DNA from: Paracoccaceae bacterium
GTDB lineage: Bacteria > Pseudomonadota > Alphaproteobacteria > Rhodobacterales > Rhodobacteraceae
Length of the DNA stretch: 64,000 nt
NCBI GenBank assembly: GCA_009773375.1
Contig: WRPH01000017.1
Span: 1 to 64,000, forward strand
Reading direction: 5' to 3'
Shown one piece after another: positions 42,566-51,050 of the stretch. The position numbers and the translations under genes were made by a program. Numbering within the stretch: the stretch's first letter is position 1; each line of letters opens with the position of its first letter. The notes beneath the pieces are model-generated. The model was given only the letters and a program-made list of their open reading frames with translations. It ran no database searches and was not told where the DNA came from.

Positions 42566-43516
42566 ATGAGCAAGGCATTCGCATCGCAGGGCGACATGAG
42601 CGAGAAGAAGATCACCTTCTCGGAAATCGGCGAGGGGCTTTACGCCTTTACTGCCGAAGGCGACCCCAACTCGGGCGTGATCATCGGTGATGAATCGGTG
42701 ATGATCGTCGAAGCACAGGCCACGCCCCGATTGGCGCAAAAGGTGATCGACTGCGTGCGCAGCGTCACCGACAAACCCATCTCGCATGTGGTCTTGACGC
42801 ACTATCACGCAGTGCGGGTGCTGGGGGCCTCAGCCTTTCATGCGCCGCAGATCATCATGTCGGAGGCCGCCCGCAACATGGTGGCCGAGCGCGGGCAGGA
42901 AGACTGGGACAGCGAGTTCCAGCGCTTTCCGCGCCTGTTTCAGGGCCATGAAAGCATCCCCGGCCTGACTTGGCCGACCACCACCTTCAACGGCAAGATG
43001 TCGGTCTTCCTTGGCAACCGCCGGGTCGATATCCTGCAACTGGGCCGCGCCCATACCGCCGGTGATGCCGTGATCCATGTGCCGGACCAGAACGTGATGT
43101 TCACCGGCGATATCGTCGAGGCCCATTCGGCCTGCTACTGCGGCGACGGGCACTTCAACGAATGGGGCGCCACGCTTGAAGCCGTTCGCGCCTACGATCT
43201 GGCCGCCATTGCGCCCGGACGCGGCGATGCCGTTGTGGGCCGCGCGGCAGTAAACGCCGCTTTGGACCGCACCAGGGACTTTGTCGAAAGCACCTATCGC
43301 CCCGTCGCCCGCGTCGCTGCCCGCAACGGCACGCTGAAAGAGGCATGGGACGCCTGCCGCGCCGAATGCGACCCCAAGTTCATGGACTATGCGATCTACG
43401 AACACTGCCTGCCCTTCAACGTGGCCCGTGCCTACGATGAAGCCCGCGGCATCGCCCATCCGCGGATCTGGACCGCACAGCGCGATCTGGACATGTGGAA
43501 CGCGCTTCAGAAATAA
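42566..43516 (+). CDS. MBL-fold protein of the homogentisate cluster, altered metal motif
   Basis: 316-aa metallo-beta-lactamase-fold protein, last gene of the hmg operon (ATG ten bases after fahA, preceded by AAAGGA). The first metal motif reads THYHAVRVLGAS, so the Asp and second His of HxHxDH are Val and Arg. Later ligands appear kept (LGRAHTAGD, MFTGDIVEAHS). Members found with hmg genes resemble quinoprotein-relay/SoxH-like MBL proteins. Function is unproven; with half a site it may be a one-metal enzyme or non-hydrolytic. Confidence 0.8.
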   Translation: MSKAFASQGDMSEKKITFSEIGEGLYAFTAEGDPNSGVIIGDESVMIVEAQATPRLAQKVIDCVRSVTDKPISHVVLTHYHAVRVLGASAFHAPQIIMSEAARNMVAERGQEDWDSEFQRFPRLFQGHESIPGLTWPTTTFNGKMSVFLGNRRVDILQLGRAHTAGDAVIHVPDQNVMFTGDIVEAHSACYCGDGHFNEWGATLEAVRAYDLAAIAPGRGDAVVGRAAVNAALDRTRDFVESTYRPVARVAARNGTLKEAWDACRAECDPKFMDYAIYEHCLPFNVARAYDEARGIAHPRIWTAQRDLDMWNALQK

Positions 43517-43526
43517 GCATGCTTTT

Positions 43527-43563
43527 GGCAGGGCTGTTCTGGCAGGGCTGTTCTGGCCCTGCC
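43527..43563 (+). terminator. tandem repeat with hairpin after the hmg operon
   Basis: GGCAGGGCTGTTCT is repeated twice (43527-43554) and is followed by GGCCCTGCC. The second copy folds as GGCAGGGC-TGTTCTG-GCCCTGCC, 11 bases downstream of the operon end. There is no T-run, so intrinsic termination is only possible, not clear. Confidence 0.4.
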
Positions 43564-43770
43564 ATTTGCCCGCCTGCAAGTTTGCGCCGTCAGACCGCCA
43601 TCAGCAAGGCGTGCAGCGACAGGTCGGGCCAAGTCTGGCCCGGCATCGGGCCGCCAATGTCGCGCCGGGCAAACAGCCCGATGACGGCGGCGGAGTTGCC
43701 AAGGCGTTTACAAATCGAAGGGGTATTCGCAGGTCGCCAATCAGCTTTTGGTTGTTATGCTCTATTTTCC

Positions 43771-45063
43771 ATGTCTTTATGGTGGTGGCTGGGTGGCCAA
43801 AAGTCAAAGGGGATGGCCGTGGTGCTTGCCTACTTGATCGTCGGCGTGTTCGCCGGGATAGTCGGACTTGTGGCAACGCTTGGGTTCGGGGCGTCGTTCT
43901 GGTCTGCGATTTTGGTGTACAGTCTTGTTGGCACAGTTTTCACGGTGCTGCTGCCTTTCTTGGTGTGGGTCTTCGCAAGACCGGAACAAACGCGCGAAGG
44001 CGGGCGCAGTGCCGACCTCGATTTTGCCAGGCCACCCCCCCTTGACCCTCCGACAACCCGGTTTGCGGCATCCACAGACCGCACTCGGCATGGGATGCGA
44101 ATTCTTGCCGTTGACGATGATGCCTTCATACGCGAACTGCTTCCGAAAATCGCCGCACGGGTGGACTGTCCGGATATCGTGGTTGCAAGCTCTGGCATGC
44201 AGGCGATTGCATTGCTGGAGAAGTCGGAAACGCCGTTTGACTGTCTGCTGCTGGACATCAACATGCCGGAAATGAGCGGGATCGAGCTTTGCGCGCACGT
44301 CCGCAGCATGGCTGCGTATCAGGTCACGCCGATCATCATGTTGACGGCGATGACCGATGTGGATCACCTTGACAGAGCCTACTTGGCCGGTGCGTCGGAT
44401 TATGTCTCCAAACCCTTCGATATCATCGAGTTCGGCGCGCGCCTGAACGCGGCAAAAATGCGGGTTGAGGCCATGCGAACCGGGGCGGCCCAAAGAAAAG
44501 CCGATACGGGCGTCGTGCCGGGGCGAGACAGGGCCAAGGACTGGGGTCCAGTCGCGCTTGCCCCCCGCGCAGAGGTCGCAACCCTGATAGAGTATGAAGC
44601 CCTGCAGAACTACTTGACGCGATTGTCAGGGCGAAGGCTGACGGAGGCCTATGTGATTGCAGTTGTCGTCGATCGGGCGTCAGAAAACCGGGCCGATATG
44701 GCAGCGGGGAAGCTGATGTTGAACGTCACGCTGGCAATAGAGGCCGTTCTTGGCGTTTCCGGGTGCTTGATGTCTTACTCTGGTCCGGGCGAGTTTGTTC
44801 TTGTGGGCAATTCAGTCCAGCTTCCGAACGCCGCTGCGCTCGAAGGCCACCTCCAGGACCATCTGAACCATTTGATGCGCGCGGCCGACCCCAAGGCGGA
44901 TCAAGTTGCCACGATCACCGTGGGCGCAGCCGTCAGACCCGGCCGCGCCAGCGAGGACCGCGCAAAGACTGCTTTTGAACGCGCGATCACTCTTGCCAAT
45001 GATCGTGCCGCAGGAAAGCAAAGCTCCCGCCACTCTGCCAATGTGCGCCCATTCCGTCGCTGA
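43771..45063 (+). CDS. membrane-anchored response regulator with degenerate GGDEF-like domain
   Basis: 430 aa if started at MSLWWW (43771). Two hydrophobic helices (about residues 16-38 and 41-66) and a Pro-rich linker lead to a receiver domain starting MRILAVDDDAF (codon at 44095) with phospho-Asp in CLLLDINMPEMSG, Thr in MLTAM and Lys in VSKPFD. The C-terminal ~160 residues align with a GGDEF fold, but the signature is SGPGEF (YSGPGEFVLV), so cyclase activity is unlikely. The paralogue at 47126 starts directly at MRILAVDD, so a shorter product from 44095 is possible. Confidence 0.7.
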   Translation: MSLWWWLGGQKSKGMAVVLAYLIVGVFAGIVGLVATLGFGASFWSAILVYSLVGTVFTVLLPFLVWVFARPEQTREGGRSADLDFARPPPLDPPTTRFAASTDRTRHGMRILAVDDDAFIRELLPKIAARVDCPDIVVASSGMQAIALLEKSETPFDCLLLDINMPEMSGIELCAHVRSMAAYQVTPIIMLTAMTDVDHLDRAYLAGASDYVSKPFDIIEFGARLNAAKMRVEAMRTGAAQRKADTGVVPGRDRAKDWGPVALAPRAEVATLIEYEALQNYLTRLSGRRLTEAYVIAVVVDRASENRADMAAGKLMLNVTLAIEAVLGVSGCLMSYSGPGEFVLVGNSVQLPNAAALEGHLQDHLNHLMRAADPKADQVATITVGAAVRPGRASEDRAKTAFERAITLANDRAAGKQSSRHSANVRPFRR

Positions 45064-45234
45064 CGGTGCCACATGACAACGCCTGCAAGACGGTGGCCCG
45101 GTCGCATTAAGCTTCGGCACACCCGCAAAAGCCCCTCGCCTGACCGGAAATAGCCTCGGTTCCATTCCGAGGTTCGGCACGCTAAGGTGCTAAAAATCTG
45201 TGAAATTCCCAAGCATAACTCTGACGGGTGCCCG

Positions 45235-47049
45235 ATGGACAATACGATTCTTGAAAAGGCGTTGGGTGTAGCTGGATTCGCTGTTCTTGTGCTGGACGAC
45301 ACGGATCGCGTTATCGACATCAGCCTGCCAGCGGCCCGGCTCTTTGGCGTAGACCAACGTGATCTGATCGGCAAACCCGTTTCCGACTTCCTTCCGTTGG
45401 ACCCGACAACGGTCGGTGCCCTTGATCAGACGGCAATACAGCCTCCGGGTGTGGTGGCAGAGATCACGGCGCGCACCAAGGACAACCGGGAACTTGTTGT
45501 TGCGGTCAATGCCGTCCGCTGGACCGGTCCAGACGGAAGAAGGCTGACCACCCTCTTCGTTCGCGACGCCGCCCTGGAAAAACAGGCGGCACGCAGCAAG
45601 CACAGCCAACTTGTGCAGTCGGACAATGCGATCCGCGGGGCCCGGATCGGGGTGTTTGAATATGATCCGACCACGGATTCGGTTTCCGTGTCGGATATCT
45701 GGCGCTGCATGCTTGAAATCCTTCCCGATGAACAAATGGATGTGCAGCAGGAATGGCGCAGCCGCGTTCATCCCGACGATGTGCAAATTGCACTCGAACC
45801 GATCAGCCTTTGTCTTGAAGGTCACACAGAGCGCGCCAGTTGCGAGTACCGACTGCATTCCCGCGACCGCTCCCACTGGAAATGGATGCGGACAGACATT
45901 GCGGTAGCAGAGCGCAGCCCGACTGGACGGCCCAGTCTGCTGGTCGGCGCGCAATCTGACATCACCGAGCGCAAGGCGACGGAAGACGCGCTTCGTGTCA
46001 GCGTCGAACAGTTCCGATCGGCATTTTATAATGCCTCTATCGGCAAGGCTATCGTTGAACCGGACGGAAGGCTGCGACTCGCCAACGCGGCCTTGTGTGA
46101 CATGCTGGGTTACTCTGAAAGCGAGCTGACCAGCCGAACCTTTCAGGAATTGACCCATCCGGACGATCTGGACGATGACCTGCATTGCCTCAAATCGCTC
46201 ATGGAAGGCGAAATCTCATCCTATAACCTGGAAAAACGTTACTATCGCTCCAACGGCGCTATCGTGTGGGGGAGACTGAGCGTTGGCCTCGTGCGGGATG
46301 CCGACGGGGAACCGGATCACTTCATCGCTCAGGTCGTGGACATCACCGAGCAGCGGCGGCTTGATGAGTTGAAGAATGAGTTCGTATCGGTGGTCAGCCA
46401 TGAACTGCGCACGCCTTTGACCTCCGTTCTTGGCGCGTTGGCGCTGCTTGAGTTTGATCACGCCCAGTTCTCGGACGAGGTGCAGCGTCTGCTGTTTATC
46501 GCCAAGACAAACGGGGATCGGTTGCACAATCTGATCAACGACATTCTGGACTTTCAGAAGTTCACCGCAAGGGAAATGCGCTTTTCACTCGTCGACCATC
46601 CGGTCGCACGTCTCGTGGAAGATACGCTGATGGCAAACCTGGCCCTGACGGACAAGTACGCCATCCGGTTCTCGCCTCCGCCAGATCATCGCGCGCTCAT
46701 CGGTCTGGTGGACCCGAAGCGGTTCCATCAGGTGATGGCAAACCTTTTGTCGAATGCCGCGAAATTTGCCGATCCGGGCAGCGTGGTGGCGACAACTGTT
46801 GAACCGGACGGGTCATCAATCCGCGTTTCGGTCACCAACGTCGGTCCGGGAATACCGGATTCGTTTCGGGAACGGGTTTTCAGGCCATTTTCGCAGGCGG
46901 CATCCTTGTCCGACCGAAGATCGGGTGGCACGGGTCTGGGGCTGAGCATCACCAAGCAGATCGTGGAGCAGATGGGCGGCGAGATCGGTTTTGCAAGCGC
47001 GCTGAAGGGGCAGACCACGTTCTGGTTTACCGTGCGACGCAGCGATTAA
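45235..47049 (+). CDS. PAS-domain sensor histidine kinase
   Basis: 604-aa soluble kinase with no membrane segment. PAS-like regions lie at about 5-110, 135-255 (RVHPDDVQIALEPI...DITERKATED) and 265-380 (FRSAFYNASIGKAIVEPDGRL...DITEQRRLDELK). The phosphoacceptor His is in FVSVVSHELRTPLTSVLGAL, N-box QVMANLLSNAAKFA, G2 GGTGLGLSI. The G1 box reads VTNVGPGIP, with Asn where Asp is usual. It lies between the two REC/GGDEF-like genes and is probably their phosphodonor. Confidence 0.87.
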   Translation: MDNTILEKALGVAGFAVLVLDDTDRVIDISLPAARLFGVDQRDLIGKPVSDFLPLDPTTVGALDQTAIQPPGVVAEITARTKDNRELVVAVNAVRWTGPDGRRLTTLFVRDAALEKQAARSKHSQLVQSDNAIRGARIGVFEYDPTTDSVSVSDIWRCMLEILPDEQMDVQQEWRSRVHPDDVQIALEPISLCLEGHTERASCEYRLHSRDRSHWKWMRTDIAVAERSPTGRPSLLVGAQSDITERKATEDALRVSVEQFRSAFYNASIGKAIVEPDGRLRLANAALCDMLGYSESELTSRTFQELTHPDDLDDDLHCLKSLMEGEISSYNLEKRYYRSNGAIVWGRLSVGLVRDADGEPDHFIAQVVDITEQRRLDELKNEFVSVVSHELRTPLTSVLGALALLEFDHAQFSDEVQRLLFIAKTNGDRLHNLINDILDFQKFTAREMRFSLVDHPVARLVEDTLMANLALTDKYAIRFSPPPDHRALIGLVDPKRFHQVMANLLSNAAKFADPGSVVATTVEPDGSSIRVSVTNVGPGIPDSFRERVFRPFSQAASLSDRRSGGTGLGLSITKQIVEQMGGEIGFASALKGQTTFWFTVRRSD

Positions 47050-47055
47050 GGCTGC

Positions 47056-47100
47056 GACGATGAGGGCGGCGACGATGAGGGCGGCGACGATGAGGGCGGC
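47056..47100 (+). repeat. three perfect 15-bp tandem repeats
   Basis: GACGATGAGGGCGGC is repeated three times without change, starting seven bases after the kinase stop and ending before a GGCGGTTTTTT run. It lies between convergent genes and is non-coding as annotated. Confidence 0.85.
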
Positions 47101-47125
47101 GGCGGTTTTTTGCCCAGCACGCCGC

Positions 47126-48103
47126 TCAGGATGCGGGCATGAAGATGTTCACACCACGGGGTTTGAGACGCTTTGAAACTGACCGGTCATGGGCACGGGC
47201 CATAGCCCGTTCGATGGCGCGTGGAACATCGGCATGATCCCCAAAGTTCGGCCGGACCGGAGTTCCGACGGAGACTTCAAGATCCATCGGATTTCCGTTG
47301 TCATACTCGGAATTCTTTTCGTCCAGCTCTTGCTGCACGTCGCTTTCGATGTCGCTGGCAGAAAGCGGGGCTGCGCAGTTTGAAACCACGACAAACACGC
47401 CATCACCAGCATATGAAATCAGGCAGCCATTGGTCTGCAAGGTTTCAGTGACAGCACAGGCAACTTCGCAAAGGGCATAGGTGAACTCGTCGGTCTTTGC
47501 TTGCTCGTAGACGTCCTTGATCTGGTCGACTCGCACGGCGATGACTTGTGAAGCGGCAAGACCTGATCGCGAGATTTGCTTCAGGTAATTCTTCAAGGAG
47601 TGGAAATCGACCAGCCCATCCACCCCGTCAAGCGCTATTGGTTCGGCAAGCTCGAAAGCATGCGGCCGGTCTGCCGGCTGCACCGACACAGCACCCGCCG
47701 CCCGCGCCATTTCGGCAGCTTGTTGCGCGAGGACCAGCTCATGCGCCACCCGCAGCCGGGTGCCCAGTTCATGAATATCGAAAGGTTTGGTTGCGTAATC
47801 CGTGGCGCCAGCCTTGAAGGCAGCATCCATGAATTCACGCTCCGACATGGCGGTCAGCATGATGATCGGCGTTTTGCGATAGGCCGGGATTTGGCGAATT
47901 CGACTGCAAAGCTCGATCCCGTCCATCCCCGGCATGTTGATGTCGAGCAAGAAACAGTCGAAATGCGCATCGGCGCGCAGCAGGATTTCAAGCGCAATGC
48001 CGCCAGACGACGCAGTCGTGACGTCATGAAACCCGACCCGCGCGGCGAGCATCGGCATCAATTCAAGGATGTAGTGTTCGTCATCTACAGCGAGAATTCT
48101 CAT
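47126..48103 (-). CDS. response regulator with degenerate GGDEF-like domain
   Basis: 325-aa cytoplasmic protein. The receiver domain (1-120) has MRILAVDDEHYILELMP, phospho-Asp in CFLLDINMPGMDG, MLTAMS and TKPFD. The output domain (about 165-315) parallels that of the protein ending at 45063: VDFHSLKNYLKQISRSGL, then SYAGDGVFVVV where an active cyclase has GGDEF. GGAGG five bases upstream of 48103 fixes the start. Convergent with the PAS kinase gene; likely part of the same signalling system. Confidence 0.82.
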   Translation of the reverse strand: MRILAVDDEHYILELMPMLAARVGFHDVTTASSGGIALEILLRADAHFDCFLLDINMPGMDGIELCSRIRQIPAYRKTPIIMLTAMSEREFMDAAFKAGATDYATKPFDIHELGTRLRVAHELVLAQQAAEMARAAGAVSVQPADRPHAFELAEPIALDGVDGLVDFHSLKNYLKQISRSGLAASQVIAVRVDQIKDVYEQAKTDEFTYALCEVACAVTETLQTNGCLISYAGDGVFVVVSNCAAPLSASDIESDVQQELDEKNSEYDNGNPMDLEVSVGTPVRPNFGDHADVPRAIERAMARAHDRSVSKRLKPRGVNIFMPAS

Positions 48104-48495
48104 GCTGGCCTCCTTCGGTGCCCAGCTAGCTGAAAACTGTCGATTTCTGTCGACGTCCCAGACATGTTGATGGGGTAACATGTTGAACTGTTGAAGCAAA
48201 CCATTACGCCACACTGCACAACGGATGACCAAGCATTGCAACCCGCTTCTTGTCTTTGAATGCGTCACAAAACACGAAGCGGGGTTTGCAGCCCAAGGCG
48301 CTGGCCACCAGCGCCTGGTAAATTTTTCCCATCATGACGGAATATTCCATGACAGTCCAGCGGGCAACAAGCTGCCGCCCGCTACATGATCCTTCGTGTT
48401 GCCGATCCTTCGTGATGGCAGCCGGTTTGGTCGATTCCGGCTTGGTCAGGATCCGCGCGTTTCTGGCCGGGGCGATCCGGCGCAGGGCTTTGGCG
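48104..48495. other. 392-bp intergenic region, promoter repeats at its left end
   Basis: Between the response regulator (start 48103) and the end of ubiV (48496). The first 90 bp contain CTGTCGA twice (48137, 48147; 10-bp period) and ACATGTTGA twice (48162, 48178; 16-bp period), with a third TGTTGA at 48189. These may be activator or repressor sites for the response regulator. The remaining ~300 bp have a weak minus-strand frame (48204-48353) without recognisable similarity. I see no other gene. Confidence 0.5.
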
Positions 48496-49416
48496 CTACA
48501 GGCCGGGACGGTTGGCCTCGCTCGCCGCCCCTGACCAATGCGCGCCTGCCGGGCCACGCACAAAGCCATCTGACAGCCGGCCACCCGGCACTTTCGCAAT
48601 CAAGCTGGCAGCCAGTTCGGCGGCACTCAGCTTGCCTGCGATGCGGTCGGCATAGGCAATGCAAATCTCGGCAAAACCCGCACTTTGCGGCGACATCCGC
48701 AGCGAACTGACACCGGCTTCGCGTAGCACCTCGATCTGATGCGCCATGCTGGCGGTGCTTTGGCTCAGCGTTTGCACGCCGTTCACCGTCAGAAACTTTT
48801 GTCCGTCGAGCGTTTCAACATCACGGCCATCCGGGTCCAGTCCACACACAAACTGGCAGCTGTCCTTGGCATGATCGTGCAGGCGGGCATGATAGCAGCG
48901 GCCGGAAATCGCAAGCGGCAGGCGGCCATGGCCCCAGACCTCTATCGCGACACCCAGATCGCGGCCCAGCCCGGCCAGAACCGCAATGGACTCCAGTGGC
49001 AGTTCGGGTGGCAGGCACACCCGCACGGCACCGCGCGCCGCAAGCCAGCGTAAGGTGCCTTCGTTATAGACGTTGATCAACGGCCCGACCCAGAATGGCT
49101 GACCGGGCGGCAACGCGTGCAGCGCGGTCAGATCGTTCACCTCGATCGGCAAGCCGATGTCCGCCAGCGCGGCGGTGGCCTTGCGTTCGCGTTTCAGGGT
49201 CACCAAGGCGAGGCTGGTGATCGCCACGTCCTTGCCGGCTGCAAGCAAAACCTCGACCGCCGTGGCGATTTCATCTTGCCAGAACGGCAGGCGCTTGGAA
49301 CACACCACCTCGCCCAGCACCACGCGCGACACCGGCACTGCGGCAAGGCCCTGATAAAAGCCACGCACGGTGGCGGCGTCCCAGAAGAAATGATTAGGGC
49401 CAACGGTCAGGTCCAT
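48496..49416 (-). CDS. ubiV: O2-independent ubiquinone biosynthesis protein UbiV (U32 family)
   Basis: 306-aa 4Fe-4S protein that with UbiU performs anaerobic ring hydroxylations in ubiquinone synthesis. It begins MDLTVGPNHFFWD. The likely cluster cysteines are in EVVCSKRLPFW and in GRCYHARLHDHAKDSCQFVCG (about residues 180-200), all present. The ATG at 49416 lies two bases after the proper ubiU stop (TAG at 49419-49421). Because of the ubiU frameshift, the UbiU opening frame runs without a stop into ubiV. Confidence 0.88.
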   Translation of the reverse strand: MDLTVGPNHFFWDAATVRGFYQGLAAVPVSRVVLGEVVCSKRLPFWQDEIATAVEVLLAAGKDVAITSLALVTLKRERKATAALADIGLPIEVNDLTALHALPPGQPFWVGPLINVYNEGTLRWLAARGAVRVCLPPELPLESIAVLAGLGRDLGVAIEVWGHGRLPLAISGRCYHARLHDHAKDSCQFVCGLDPDGRDVETLDGQKFLTVNGVQTLSQSTASMAHQIEVLREAGVSSLRMSPQSAGFAEICIAYADRIAGKLSAAELAASLIAKVPGGRLSDGFVRGPAGAHWSGAASEANRPGL

Positions 49417-49418
49417 CG

Positions 49419-50373
49419 CTATCTCCACGTCTTGGCATAGGCGCCGGTGGTGGCGGCCTGACCTTCGCTCAGCTTTGCAAGGGCGGCGTCGGGCATCGGG
49501 CGACCGGCGGCCTGCGCCTCGATGGCGGCGCGGAAGCTGCGCACCACTTCGGCCACATAGGCGCGGCTGCGCTGGCGGCCCTCGATCTTCAGTGCCGTCA
49601 CCCCGGGTGGCATCCAGGCTGACCGGGTCTTCAAAGACATGCCCGGTCTGATTACCAGAGGTAAAGCAGCCCTTGCAAAGGGTCGGATAGGGCGCAGGCT
49701 GGCCCTTGGCAGTCCGGTGGATGGTAAAGCCGCCCAACCGCGCCGTCAGCCCGCCCGGTTCTTCGGCATAGTCAACATGGCTGGCGGGCGAGCAGACGCC
49801 GTTCATATTCGGCGATTTGCCAGTGGCATAGGACGACAGCGAACAACGACCCTCGGCCATCACACACAGGCCACCGAACACAAACACCTCGGTTTCCACA
49901 TCAATCTCGCGGTTGATCGCGGCGATTTCATCAACGGTCAGCACCCGCGGCAGCACGACGCGTTTGACGCCGAAGCTTTCGGCATAAAAGTTGATCACAT
50001 CGGGATTGGCAGCGGCGGCCTGCACCGAAAGGTGGCGGCGCAGCGCGGGGTGATGGTCGGCGGCATGGGCCAGCAGACCGATATCGGCCAAAATCACCGC
50101 ATCCGCCCCCACGGTTTCGGCATCGGCAATGGCGCGGTGCCACAGGGCCTCGGCCCCGGCACGCGGAAAGGTGTTGATGGCGATCAGCACCTTGGCGCCA
50201 CGGCCATGCGCAAAGGCAATGCCTGCCGCCATTTCATCACGGTCAAAATTCAGGCCGGGGAAGTTGCGGGCGTTGGTTTCATCGGCAAAGCCGCAATAGA
50301 TCGTCTGCGCCCCGGCCTCGACAGCGGCGCGCAGGGCGGCGGGGGTGCCCGCCGGGCAAACCAGTTCCATCAT
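49419..50373 (-). pseudogene. ubiU: ubiU (U32 peptidase family) with frameshift/deletion
   Basis: The first ~250 residues are normal UbiU: MMELVCPAGTPAALRAAVEAGAQTIYCGF, then cysteines in GGLCVMAEGRCSLSS, NGVCSP and TLCKGC for the 4Fe-4S cluster. After DPVSLDA (near 49620) the frame changes and the true C-terminus (GVTALKIEGRQRSRAYVAEVVRSF) is read in another frame to 49419. Comparison with the usual spacing suggests about ten residues are also missing, i.e. a small out-of-frame deletion. AGGAG lies seven bases upstream of 50373, and the start overlaps the ubiT stop. Confidence 0.8.
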
Positions 50374-50918
50374 GGTGTCGCTCCTGTCGGGCGGTCCATG
50401 CGATGCAGCGCCAACCCGCTCAGCCGTTCAACAGACGGCAGCAGGCGGGCCAGCAATGGCGCGATCGGCTTGACCAGCACGCCCAACTCGGCGGTCAGAT
50501 CAAGCTCGGCATCATCGATGGCATTGCGCAGCGCCAGGCCCGCTGCCGTATCGCCCTCAATCACCAGATCGCGCGCAAAGAACAGCGCGTCACCGTCAAG
50601 ACTGCCATGCATCATGCCCAGAAACGCCGCCGTCAACCCGGCAATGCGGGTATCATGCGCAGGCGGACGGCGGCGGGAATGCGCGGTGACACGCGGCGCG
50701 GCACCGCCCGGTTCCAGCAGCAACAACAACGGCAGATCGGTCAGATCCAGCAGAAAGCGGCGCTCGGCATGGGCACCCAGACGGCGCTGCAAGCCGGGGT
50801 GGCGCTGCATCAGCTGCCGCGCCAGTGTGGTCAGCATCAGGGTGACCGGTGTCAGGGGCAGCGGCTTTGCAGCCAGCGCCAGAACGCGCGGCAAGTGTGG
50901 CAGTGCGGGGTTGGTCAT
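50370..50918 (-). CDS. ubiT: ubiquinone biosynthesis accessory factor UbiT (SCP2 domain)
   Basis: 182-aa SCP2 lipid-binding protein needed for O2-independent ubiquinone synthesis. Core: LTTLARQLMQRHPGLQRRLGAHAERRFLLDLTDLPLLLLLEP and FLGMMHGSLDGDALFFARDLVIEGDTAAGLALRNAIDDAELD. The ATG at 50918 has GAGG five bases upstream and is preferred to the Met at 50933. First gene of ubiT-ubiU-ubiV; an FNR/DNR-type site lies about 56 bp upstream. Confidence 0.88.
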   Translation of the reverse strand: MTNPALPHLPRVLALAAKPLPLTPVTLMLTTLARQLMQRHPGLQRRLGAHAERRFLLDLTDLPLLLLLEPGGAAPRVTAHSRRRPPAHDTRIAGLTAAFLGMMHGSLDGDALFFARDLVIEGDTAAGLALRNAIDDAELDLTAELGVLVKPIAPLLARLLPSVERLSGLALHRMDRPTGATP

Positions 50919-50973
50919 GGTGTCCTCGGCCAAGGCGGTGCGCAGACCCTAGGAATGAATTCACGCCCCGGCC

Positions 50974-50987
50974 TTGATCATAGTCAA
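50974..50987. promoter_or_regulatory. FNR/DNR/NnrR-type binding site
   Basis: TTGATCATAGTCAA fits TTGAT-N4-GTCAA. It has one base different from the FNR consensus TTGAT-N4-ATCAA and conforms to the mixed sites used by DNR/NnrR nitric-oxide regulators (established consensus). It lies in the 132-bp gap between divergent ubiTUV and ubiDX-ric-nnrS. Confidence 0.7.
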
Positions 50988-51050
50988 GCCGCCCCCGGAT
51001 CAAGGCTGCTACCGATCGCGCCAATAGCCACAGCCCTGCCGATGGAGCCC

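Noticed and set aside
48204..48353. possible 50-residue minus-strand peptide (MEYSVMMGKIYQALVASALG...)
   Set aside because: No clear ribosome site or recognisable family; kept only as a note in the intergenic entry.
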